Shown one piece after another: positions 1 through 12,626 of a stretch of DNA of 38,135 bases (position 1 is its first letter; each line of letters begins with the position of its first letter). Made by a program: the position numbers and the translations under genes. The DNA lies in NCBI GenBank assembly GCA_048213135.1, contig PS015021.1:45759-83893 (forward strand), given 5' to 3'. The notes under the pieces were generated by a model. That model worked only from the letters and a program-made list of their open reading frames with translations, was not told the origin of the DNA and ran no database searches. The stretch is from Reclinomonas americana ATCC 50394 (taxonomy: Eukaryota; Jakobida; Jakobea; Jakobida).

Positions 1-31
<31 letters not shown>

Positions 32-58
32 AGACAAGAGAGAGAGAGAGAGTGAGGA

Positions 59-90
<32 letters not shown>

Positions 91-109
91 CAAGAGAGAG
101 AGAGAGTGA

Positions 110-148
<39 letters not shown>

Positions 149-499
149 CAGACAAACAGATGCACGGATAGACAGACAAACAGAGGCAACAGAGAGACAG
201 AAGACAGAGGGAGACATCCAGACAAACAGACAGAATGAGAGAGAGAGAGTGAGATTCCCACAGATAGAGGCACGGACTGAAAGACGCACGGATAGACAGC
301 CAAGCGAGAGTGAGCGAGTGAGACAGATGAGAGACAAAAGACAGCTAGATACAGAGACAAGACAGACAGACAGATAGAGAAAGAGAGAGATAAGATAGAC
401 AACAAGAGTGCCAAACAGAGAGAGAGAGAGAGACAGAAAGGGGGAGAGAGTCAGACAGAGACAGACAGATAGAGAGACAGAGAGAGGGAGAGAGACGCA
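1..499. repeat. GA-rich low-complexity DNA, intronic to CHMP1
   Basis: Nearly pure (GA)n at 1-145, then degenerate GACAGACAGA/GAGAGA DNA up to the CHMP1 exon that ends at 501. On the CHMP1 strand this is CT-rich DNA following a plausible donor (GTGCGT at 500-495), so I read it as the start of the last CHMP1 intron, whose acceptor lies left of the window. No ORF here has coding character; the open frames are by-products of the dinucleotide repeat. Confidence 0.75.
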
Positions 500-500
500 C

Positions 501-3798
<3,298 letters not shown>

Positions 3799-4162
3799 GA
3801 TTATTAGAGTGAGTGTGTGAAAGAGAGAGTGACGAGTTCGCTTTCAGTGCCGCGACGGGGATGTTGTCCGCTTGTCCGAGTGAGCTGTCCTCGCACAGCG
3901 CGTTTTTTCGACTTTGCCAGCGTGTCTGCGTGATTGTGTACGGTGAGATGCGCTGCGAGTGGAGTTTGTTGACACGAGAGCGTCCGTGCAATGCGGCTGG
4001 CAGGTTCGGTGTGAACTTCGCGGCCGAGCGACGTTGACATGCATTGCGCGAGGATTCGGCAGTCAAGTAGCTGTGATATAATCATCACCAGTAATAGACA
4101 GCCGATTCGATGGCGCTTCCGGTGTCGCAAGAAAAGGCGCTGATCGGCAAACAAAACACTTC

Positions 4163-4200
4163 ATTCGAATTCGATCGAATTCGAATTCACCACATGTGGT
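4163..4200. promoter_or_regulatory. Palindromic CGAATTCG cluster in divergent promoter
   Basis: Positions 4163-4186 are a perfect 24-bp palindrome centred on GATC and built from ATTCGAATTCGATC and its complement. A second perfect palindrome, ACCACATGTGGT (4189-4200), lies 2 bp away. Both are about midway between the CHMP1 start (3798, minus) and the lectin-like gene start (4575, plus). The same CGAATTCG core recurs in the SEN2/pseudophosphatase spacer. A bidirectional promoter or transcription-factor dimer site is an inference from position and symmetry. Confidence 0.5.
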
Positions 4201-4574
4201 AAATGTTCACAGATCCCTCGCCGACAATGACCACGGCACAAACAGCCATAACCTCCTCCGAGCAGTTGTCTTCCCTTTCCGGAGGCAAAGCCAATCAAAT
4301 GCGCGCAGCTGGCTGGCCAGCTGGTGTCTTCTGATATTTGGATCCATTCCTCCACTTTGCGCCCAGTCCTTTCTCCTGCTCGTGGACATCGCATCCGGAC
4401 CCACAAATGCTTTTCGCTGGATCACCTCCGCTTGTCACCTTCGCGACCGACGGGAATTTCGAAGTGACATCGCATTGACAATTCATTTGCGCATAAAACC
4501 CCGACGAGTCTGATCTGTTTCTCTCATATCCCATCTCGTCCTTTGCGAGCCAAGGAAAACACTCACTCACTCTC

Positions 4575-5910
4575 ATGAAGTTTGCTTCTGCCCTTCTCTT
4601 TGCCGCACTGCTGTGCGTGCTCGCTGTCGCTGCTCGTGCCGACGTGCTTCGTGCGGCCGGCGGCTATTACCCGCCCACCTCGGTCGATGCCGTCTGCTAC
4701 GGCGGCACCACCATCAAGGTCATCTCGGCCACCATCCGCGGTTGCACTCAGGGTGAGTGTGCTCCAAGGTCGCCCACACCCGTCCTTCTCAAAGCGCTCA
4801 CTTGTCATCGAAATATTAATCCCAGCCGACGGCTGCAAGTCTGTCGCCACCTCCGACTGCAACGATACGAACGACGTGACGCGCAACTCACTGGTGCAGC
4901 ACCTGAACGGCCAGACTGCTGGCTGGCTGCGCGTCGAAGACTTTGAGGTGCGGCTGCTTCGTTCATCTCTCATTTGGGGTGATATCAGTTTCGCTGATTT
5001 TATTCCGAACACGACAAACACACATGCAGAGTCAGAGCAAGTACCTGCAGTCGCGCGTGCTGTACTTTGAGTACCAGTGCGTGAAGAAGATCATCTACCC
5101 GCCCAAGCCGATCCCCAAGCCGAGCCCGGTCAAGGTCTACAAGGCGTGCGGTGGCTGGGCGGTCGATCTCGACTGCCGCACCGGTGGCAACATTTTTATC
5201 CTGTCGGCCGTCGTGCGCGGTGCCGAGACCTCTGACGGCTGCTACGGAAACATTGCGCCGAAGGGCCAGTGCGCTACCATCGCCAACTACACGGTGCGTG
5301 AACATGAGAGGAGAGATCGGAAAGATATATCGGCGCCGGTTTTGCTTTCTCTCTCTTTCTCTCAGTGACGCACACTCTTTCTTTCACGTGCATATATATA
5401 CACACACGCACTCGCGCACACACGCACTGCTCACTGCACGATGTGTATCACGCAACTTCTTGGAGGAGATCTTCGGTGTTGCCAAGATTCTTGTTTTCTC
5501 TCGAGCTCACTCTCCTCGCTCTCTCTCTCACACACACTCTCTCACACATCGTACACGTGCACAAGTGCACCTTCTCTCTCCCCTTCTCCCTCTGCCCTCT
5601 CTCTCCCTCAGTCCTTCCCTCTCTCCCGCTCCCTCTTTCTCCTCTCTCTCACTCTCCCTCTCCCTCTCCTCTTCCCTCTGCGCAGCACCAAGTCGGCCAG
5701 TCGTGCAACGGCAAGAACCAGTGCTGGAGCCGCGTGGAGGACCTCGAGGGCTCGCCCTTCACTGGCAACTACGCCAAGTGCTGGAACCACCAGGACAACT
5801 CGGGTGCGCTCGGCAATGGCACCGGCAACGTCGGCTTCCGCGTGTTGGAGATCACCTACAAGTGCGTCGACTTTGACTACTTCAAGGACGACAGCAACAC
5901 CACCTACTAA
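4575..5910 (+). CDS. Secreted protein with two galactose/rhamnose-lectin-like domains
   Basis: Four exons (4575-4752, 4826-4947, 5030-5293, 5686-5910) give 262 residues. Residues 1-22 are a clear signal peptide (MKFASALLFAALLCVLAVAA), so the protein is secreted or lumenal. Two cysteine-bounded domains follow, at about 41-117 and 140-248, joined by a proline linker (PPKPIPKPSPV). Each domain opens with C-x-G-G followed by a beta-strand (TIKVISATIRG; NIFILSAVVRG) and closes with a strand ending in Tyr-x-Cys (YLQSRVLYFEYQC; GFRVLEITYKC). The second has CNGKNQCWSRVEDLEG before the closing strand. This resembles SUEL-type galactose/rhamnose-binding lectins (C-x-G-x-x-x-C then KYLxVxYxC), but identity is low and other small beta-sandwich folds are possible. 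Introns use GTGAGT, GTGCGG and GTGCGT donors. The third intron (392 bp) has a long CT-rich 3' half. The start is the only ATG that gives the signal peptide. Confidence 0.75.
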
Positions 5911-6412
5911 TGCGTCGGAGGAGGGAGAGAGAGAGAGTGGGAGCGGAAAAAGTTGCTGCAGAGCAGGCATTGTTCGCAGTGAATCTTGGAATCGGTCGGA
6001 AATGCTTGCCCTTATTCACTCTCCCTCCACTTGCGAGGCAAGCAGCACATGGTACCATGTACACACATGTTCACACATGCCATGACATCACAGGCCACAG
6101 CGAGGTGCTCTCTCCCTTCTCTCTCCCTTGTGCATCTTTTGCAGAATGATGCTCGTGTTCGGAAACTATGAAAAACGCACCTTGCACCACTGCTGGCGCC
6201 ATGGGCATCCTTGGCGCGCCACTCACCTCTCACACTGCACAGTAGTGTGTGCGCAACACAGACGCCCGCCCTCTGCAGTGAACAAGCACAGCACCATCAT
6301 GTACAAACCCGTTTATGCCGTGCCGCGCTCCGGCAGACAGACACGCATCTCCCCGTCATTCACTCACCCCCAATCGCCCATGACATGCCCTCGCACACCA
6401 CCTTCCGGCGCA

Positions 6413-6432
6413 NNNNNNNNNNNNNNNNNNNN
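6413..6432. other. 20-N gap
   Basis: Run of 20 N in the spacer between the lectin-like gene and SEN2. It is not flanked by microsatellite or ACGT strings, unlike the five larger gaps. Confidence 0.95.
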
Positions 6433-6479
6433 GAAACTAATCGTGCGGGGGAAGGGAGGGAAGGGGGAAGGGAGATGAG

Positions 6480-7030
6480 AAGCAAAGGAGACGAGCACCA
6501 ATGCAGATAATGCACAGCCTCCGCGGTGGGATGCAACGCAGTGGAGAGGAGAGATGGAAAGAGAGCGAAGGAGACGCGCATCTGCTGAGACAATGCACAG
6601 CCTCCGCGGTGGGATGCAATCCCGTCGGGAAGGGAGATGGAAGTGGAAAGGAGACGATCATCTACTGAGGCAGACCATGCACGGCCGGCACCTCCGAGTG
6701 TTCCGTCAGGAGGGGAGATGGAAAGAGAGCAAAGGAGACGAGCACCTGCTGGCACAAACACCGAGTGGGATGCCCGGAGGTGAAAGAGTAAAATGAGACA
6801 TCTTCATCGAGCTGTGACCGCGCTCAATGTCTCAGTGATGCATACCCACAAGGTGCAAGAGCAACAGGAGACGAGCATCTACTGAGCCAGACCATGCACA
6901 ACCTCCAAGTGGAATGCAATCCCGTCCGGAAGGGAGATGGAAAAGGAGACGAGCGCATGAGCAAAAAGAGATCTTCATCGAGGCTGTGACCGCGTACAAC
7001 CTCCGAGTCGGATGCAGAGATAGAGACGAC
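6480..7030. repeat. Degenerate ~80-bp minisatellite
   Basis: The anchor AAGGAGACG(A/C)(G/T)CA recurs at about 6485, 6568, 6648, 6732, 6865 and 6943. Spacings are 83, 80, 84, 133 and 78 bp. Each copy carries variants of CATCTACTGAG, ATGCACAGCCTCCG, GGGATGCAATCCCGTC and GGAAGGGAGATGGAAA in the same order. The longer 133-bp interval contains an extra segment (ATCTTCATCGAG then GCTGTGACCGCG, about 6800-6825) that recurs at about 6971-6996. Unit boundaries are estimated by eye. Confidence 0.75.
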
Positions 7031-7287
7031 CTCAGCATCATCCTCACAGGCGTAGTCGTGGCTAAGTGAAGTCTCCCCCTCGTCGACGCAGCGCACACAT
7101 ATCGAGACGAACCGCTTGTGAGCGAGGTCAGACGAGAGAGAACGAGCCGAGTTCGGAAAAAAAGAAGTGAGGAACAGCCCACACACTATGAGAGCACGGC
7201 CCAGGAGACTTACATGAAGACTACTTCCTCACAGGGGAGACGAAGAAGCGTGCAAAACAAATAAACAATGTACTTTCACACACGAAC

Positions 7288-8778
7288 TCACTCATCTATC
7301 GACCCACCGCCTCGGACGAGCCCACTCAGCAACGGCAGACACTGGATGTGAATCGGTGTGTCGGTGTGAGGCGTGCCATCCTTGTTGCACAACTCGAACT
7401 GGCGGAACTGAGCGGCTGTGAGTTGCAGCTTCCCCAGCTCGGCGAACGAGCGCACGATGCACATGATGCAGTCCTTATGCACTCAAATCCGTCAGTCTTT
7501 CACAGAAAGGCATCGCAAAGACAGGCATTACCTTGCTGTTCGTGTGCAGTGCCCGCGCCACCAGCTGCACGTCACGAAAATCCACTGCGCGGAGAGAGAG
7601 AGAGAGAGAGCAGTGAATCAATACAGCCCCATCACCATTTGCTCTCCTTTAAACGCAACACTGCCCATCCTCGATGATCTTGACACCGGCGCGCCCGTGC
7701 TTTCTGCGCGGATCTCCCGGGTACAGCACGAAATCGCAGCCGAGAAGGGCACCGTCACGCACAATCCACCCTGTGCAGGCGGGTCAAGAACTGCGTGTGC
7801 TCTTGCGCACGCACACCGCCACGCAACGACGATTGTAGCTCCCTTCCGTCTCCAACTTGCCTCGCTTCAAACGCGCCAGCACCGCCAAACGCGCCACAAA
7901 GTGTGGCCCGAGTGCGCTTGTGAAGCCACTCCACCATTCCTGTTGCATGGGTGTGTGAGTAGCAAAACAAGCACCAGAGGTGCTCACAGCGCGCGCAACT
8001 TCCTCCGACAGCACGCGGTTCGTTCTGAAGCTGCGCAGTTGCATGCGCTCGGTGAGGCACAGCCACGCCGCCTCCTCAGGCATCAAACCGATCGCCCACT
8101 CGGCATCGTCCTCGTAATCGGCTGAGAAGCGTGGAGAAAGAGCGAGGCAGAGTGAGGAAGAAGAATCAGAGACAGAGGTGGGAAGTGGTGGATGCAGGAA
8201 GAGATGGGGATGGAAAGAGCGGGAGACAGGCACAGCAAAGGAGGGCGATCGGAGACTGAGAGCAAGGAATCGAGATTGGAGTGATTGAGAGAGAGAGAGA
8301 GAGAGAGAGAGAGGCAGTCACAGGGAGACAACTGCAGCGATGGAGACCGATCACATAGACAGAGATGACTGAGAGCGATTGAGAGCGAGAAAGGGAAAGG
8401 AGAAAAAGAGAGAGAAGACTGTGAGAGATAGCGACAGGAAAGCAACGATGTAGATCGATGAGAGACTGAGGGAGACTGTGAGTCGCTTCGAAACCTACCA
8501 TGCGGCTCGGGAACACCGCGCGAGAACACTCCTCTTCCGATGCACTCTGTGGGCGGCAAATACACGCGTTCATACAAGTCGCGCTGTGTGTCGCGAACCA
8601 CCACCGATGTCCATTGCCACATTCTATCGCCGTCGCCGTCGATGTCGTCGACATAACCAGTGATGATCGTCGTGGAGCTCTCGAGATCTCCTCCCGAGGT
8701 CGATAATGACTGCTCCTGTTGACCGTCGTTCTGTGTGACACTGGTGGTCATTTCAGTGTCGGTCTCAGACGACTGCAT
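7288..8778 (-). CDS. SEN2: tRNA-splicing endonuclease catalytic subunit, SEN2-type
   Basis: SEN2 cleaves the 5' exon-intron junction of nuclear pre-tRNAs within a SEN2/15/34/54 complex. Exons: 8778-8499, 8121-8000, 7939-7828, 7770-7660, 7584-7532, 7473-7288; all phases agree and give 287 residues. An N-terminal ECIGRGVFSRGVPEP (about 78-92) matches the GxGxxSRxxP element before the SEN2 fold. The nuclease domain has GCDFVLYPGDPRRKH (182-196) followed by LVARALHTNSK (216-226). This supplies the catalytic triad Tyr188, His196 (eight residues apart, as in the family) and Lys226. The protein is shorter than animal and yeast SEN2 (about 380-470 residues). The start at 8778 is the first ATG downstream of the palindromic spacer elements; an in-frame ATG at 8979 would translate through those elements and is unlikely. 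Three of five introns start with GTTGCG; the 60-nt one at 7940-7999 is in frame and might be retained. SEN34 is the main alternative, but the N-terminal element favours SEN2. Confidence 0.85.
8122..8498. repeat. GA-rich intron 1 of SEN2
   Basis: 377-bp intron (donor GTAGGT, acceptor CTTCTCAG on the minus strand) rich in GAGA and GATTGAGAGAG repeats, with (GA)n at 8287-8313. On the transcript it is a long pyrimidine-rich stretch. The minus-strand open frame through it is a repeat artefact. Confidence 0.65.
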
Positions 8779-8963
8779 TGCTTGGTAGTGGTCTGTGCTC
8801 TCTGCTGGCACGCTGGCACGCTTCGATGTGCGGGACACCGAACGCAAAACTGGAGTCGACCGGTATTCGTGGCGTCTGTGATGTCGATATGAACCACGCG
8901 TGTCCACATACAGCACCACACGTGTAAAACAGACTACTGGGTGGCATGGGTTGCAGGTGAATC

Positions 8964-9432
8964 CGAATTCGAATTCCAAACGCGCTGGCGCAGTTCGAAT
9001 TCCGCAGCCAGTTGCAAAGAGAAGTCGACATGCACCGCGCCCGTGTGGCGCTCATTTCGTTCTTTGGCGGAGTCTGTCTGGCCTGCAGCGCTGCAATGAG
9101 GACTTCGAATTCGATTGAATTCGCACGATCGAGAGCTCGAGGTGCGGCATGTTCACGCACAGTGACGATTTCGGTTGCCCACAGGCAAGTATGACAAGTA
9201 TGACAGCCGTTCGATGGCGAAATGCACCAACCCCCAGCCACGTGTGCAGGCGGCTGGCGTCGAATTCGATAACAAAATCGGTATCGCGACGTCGACTCAA
9301 TTGCTAATCGCTGAGAAAGTCTCGCGGAAGCCTTAGCCTGCACGAACCCGGTAAGCACTAGGTAGTGTGAAATGTGACACTCAAGCTCCGGGTCCGGATC
9401 CGGAGCCGGCAGAAAGCGTCGACGTCGACGTC
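8964..9432. promoter_or_regulatory. Multiple palindromic elements in SEN2/pseudophosphatase spacer
   Basis: The 975-bp divergent spacer (8779-9753) contains CGAATTCGAATTC at 8964-8976, TTCGAATTCC at about 8994-9003, TTCGAATTCGATTGAATTCG at about 9103-9122, and GTCGAATTCGAT at about 9259-9270. On the pseudophosphatase side it also has the palindromes TCCGGATCCGGA (9393-9404) and GTCGACGTCGAC (9418-9429). CGAATTCG is the same core as in the CHMP1/lectin spacer at 4163-4186. A regulatory role is inferred only from recurrence, symmetry and position. Confidence 0.5.
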
Positions 9433-9753
9433 CAATATTAATTTAATTGCAAATCGCTGCTCTGTCGTCACAGTACGATCGAGCTCGCACATACGTACAG
9501 AGGCACAGGAGCACGCACACTGGGAAAACGATCACAAGCAGCAGCTAGCAAAAGAGGCAGAAAAGGAGCAAATGTCGACGTCGCGTCACCAAATTTGAAC
9601 TCCTCGCTGCGACACTCACCTTGCCAACTCGCCCCTCCCCACCCCCCAAAGCAGACACTGTCGAGAGAGAAACCCCTCACCTCCGCGTGACAGGACACAC
9701 AACCAGTCCGTCAGTGGCCGTCAGTCACAATCACGAACACACAAACGCAATCC

Positions 9754-12577
9754 ATGTTTGTCTCTCTCACGACCGCCTCTCTCCTCCTCATCATTGCCGC
9801 TCTGTGCGTGTGGATCTGGCGACTTCGCACGCTCACTCGCACACTCGCCCACGAGAAGCGCAAGTGGGCACGTCGCGCTCATGTCGACTCTCTGTGGCAC
9901 ACTGATGACGAGCCAGAGCTCACACTGTGTGAGGCGCAAGAGTGGGCAGAGACAGAGCAGCACGACGAAGGCATGTCACTCACACACTCACTCACACAGC
10001 AAGAGATCACATACTCACTCTCTCTCTGACACAGATGAAGGCGTGTCATCACTGTTGCACGCGAGGAAGCGCTCATTGAGGTGCGATCAGTCGTTATTGC
10101 GATCAGTCAGCCACACAGCGATCATTCATTGTCAAATTTCCTCTGCCTTCGTTGTCTGTTTGTCTCCAGATCGATGAAAGCCGGTGGCGGATGGGCATTG
10201 TCTTCGTCGATGGCTCGCATTGGCCCGCGCGGAGAGGTTGCCGGCTTTCAGCAGACTGTGCACAGTGAGAGCTCTTCTGCGCGACCGCCACAGACGCCAG
10301 TGGCGACGCCGGGTACTGCACGCATGTTTCGGGATATGTGGCATGAGTCGTCGGCAGGTGGAGGTGTGCCGGCGTGGGATGCGCGACTGGAGCATGCGTT
10401 GCGCGTGATGCGGATGCTGAGTGTGGGGTTTGAGAGGATTGCCGATGCGCCGTCGCGTGAGCGAAGAGCGAGTGTGAGTGATGCGGCGGTGGCATCGGCG
10501 GCCACGCATAGGTGGTTGAGTGCGTGGCCGTCGGAGGTGGAGGTGGACGAGGATGATGATGATGCTGCTGGTGGTCGTGGCACGTCGCGACATGCGCCGA
10601 AAGGTTGGTAGGGACTCTGGGCGTGGGGGATTAATGGGGCTGTATTTGCTCAATGATGTATCGGTGCTGTTGCACGGTCTTGCGTCTCTCGATGGTCTGC
10701 CTTGCTGGTTGCCTGTTGAGTTCTTGATCATGAGTGACGGTCTGTCTCCTCCCACTGTTCCGCTCCTTACTCATCCTCTCCCCTGTTTCACGAGCGATGT
10801 CGTGGCAGTCTTCTCTTGTCGCCCTTCACTTGTCACCCTTGGGTATTATTACTTGCTGCTGCAACACAGACAGCATCATCATCTCGCTATCCTCCCTTCT
10901 CTCCTGGTGTCCCTCTCCAACTTGCCCCTTTTCTACTCTTCCCTTTGTAATCGCCTTTCTCCTCTCCTTCTCCCCCGCTCACCATCGCGGCCACCACAGC
11001 ATCGCTCGCTCGCTCCTTTGTACAGATGGTGCGCCAGTTGGCAGAGGACGCGCGACTCGTGTTTGCTGGAGAGAGCAAGGTTCGTGAATGCCGTCCACGG
11101 CATCGCGTCACGCTCGCAGTCACACTCACTGTCTTCACCCGCAGGTCGTCAACGTTGCGGCTCCGAGTTACATCCTCGGCGAGCTGTGCGGCCACTACTC
11201 GGATCTGCTGGTCTTTGCGCGCACTCTGTGGCGTCTCGGCCCGGAGATGACACCCAGCAACTTGGTGTTCCTCGGAAACTATGTGGATCACGGTACGTAT
11301 TCACTCGCTGATTTCATGTGCACACGTGCTGTCTCTCACCCATCCCTCCATCGCAATCTGTTCTCCTTAATCTCCAACCCTCTTCACTTTCTCCCTCCTC
11401 CCTCCCTCTCCGTCCCACCCCTCTCCCTCCTTCTCTCCGTCCATCTCCTCTTTCGCACTTTCCCATTGCCTCCCTCTCCTTCCGTCTTTCCCTCTCCCTC
11501 ATTCTCCTCCAACCCCCTCTCCCCTTCCTTCCCCTCTTCTCCTTTACTCACCTTCTTTCTCCTTTACTCACAGGACCACACTCGGTGGAAACCCTGGCCT
11601 ACCTGCTGGCCATGAAGGTGCTGTACCCGGAGACCACCATTCTCCTGCGCGGCGCACACGAGTTCCGTGCCACCAATGCCGCGCACCCGGACTCGCCCAC
11701 CACCCTTCGGTGCGTGTCATCACTCCCTGCTACCAGTGGTAATATTACTCACAGCTTCCTCTCTCTCTCTTTCCACACACAGCGGTCAGCTGCGCGCACT
11801 GGTGCCGGACGACGTGGAATTCGCCGACGAGGTGTGCGAGGAGTTGAATCGGTGCGCGTTTGTTTCTCCTTTAGTCGAGCATCTGCCCCTCCATAGTCTC
11901 ACTCTCGCACCTGCAGCACCTTTGACGTGATGCCACTGTGTGCCATCATCGACAACACCTTGTTCTGCACACCCTCCGGCATTCCTTCGCTGGCGGCACG
12001 TTTGCCCTTCAACGAAATGATGCACGCACTCTCCGCCTCCATTGACGACGAGGCACTCATGGAGCAGCGGTCTGCGTGTGTGTGTTTGTGATGTATTCTG
12101 TGAATAGTGTGCGGCTCACTCGCACCGCGCGCAGGAACCAACCGGCTTTGGATTTGGTGTGGGGCGAACCGGCGACACCGCTGCAAGAGGAGGAGATGCA
12201 CCAGCAGGACAGACACTTCCTGCGCAAGCCGACGGGCACCGATGGCGCGCTCGTGTCGGTGTTCTCGCAGCAGGCCATTGTCAACTTTTTGCGACAAACC
12301 GGGTACACGCACATTATCCGCGGTGGTCGCACACGGCCGTCGGCGGGTGTACAGGTCAGTCATTTAGATTCTCCCTGCTTTTCTCTCTTTCTCCCACTCG
12401 TGTCTCATCTGTGCGCAGTACGGCAAGGGCGGTCACCTCATCACCGTCTGCTCCAACGCGTCGCTGGCCACCCGCCGACGCACCGCCACTGGTGACCACC
12501 ACAAGCCACCACCGCACGTAGTGGCCGGCGTTGTCCTGGCACACCGCGGTCACTTGCGTGTTGCCGTACTACAGTAG
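9754..12577 (+). CDS. Membrane-anchored PPP-family pseudophosphatase
   Basis: Ten exons (9754-9970, 10035-10080, 10170-10603, 11000-11079, 11145-11292, 11574-11709, 11783-11851, 11917-12069, 12135-12354, 12419-12577) give 553 residues. Residues ~5-23 are one transmembrane helix (TTASLLLIIAALCVWIW), followed by basic residues, so the rest is probably cytosolic. Residues ~75-245 are low-complexity with an acidic EVDEDDDDAAGG stretch. From ~245 the order matches PP1/PP2A: ILGELCGHYSDLLVFA, LVFLGNYVDHG, LLRGAHEF, FCTPSGIPSL, LVWGEP, HIIRGG, HLITVCSNAS. The metal-binding residues are gone: GDxHG is GELCG (271-275), GDxVDRG is GNYVDHG (303-309), GNHE is GAHE (335-338), and the two later metal histidines read Pro and Gly. 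It is therefore probably a scaffold or binding protein, not an enzyme. The exon 1-2 junction needs a GC-AG intron (9971-10034) or a nearby alternative; all other phases agree. Confidence 0.8.
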
Positions 12578-12626
12578 AACCCTCCTCCATCAACCAAGAC
12601 ACACATGTACATTCACTCTCTTTCTC

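Larger units (their letters stand above)
5911..7287. other. Gene-free spacer between lectin-like gene and SEN2
   Basis: 1.4 kb between two 3' ends (lectin-like gene from the left, SEN2 from the right). It holds a 20-N gap (6413-6432) and an ~80-bp degenerate tandem repeat (about 6480-7030). Open frames in the repeat exist on both strands but show no codon-level conservation between copies and no recognisable domain, so I call no gene. Confidence 0.6.

Noticed and set aside
6360-7186. Minus-strand frames in the 80-bp minisatellite as a repeat protein
   Set aside because: Frames differ between copies, indels are not multiples of three, and no conserved residue pattern appears.
8779-8979. N-terminal extension of SEN2 from the ATG at 8979
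   Set aside because: It would translate the CGAATTCG palindrome as EFEFG and lacks similarity to SEN2; the start at 8778 is preferred, although the extension is in frame.
10081-11025. Separate gene starting at ATG 11026 for the phosphatase domain
   Set aside because: An acceptor at 10997-10999 joins exon 3 (donor at 10604) in phase and yields a plausible SFVQMVRQLAE helix, and the summed exons are an exact multiple of three. A separate start cannot be fully excluded.
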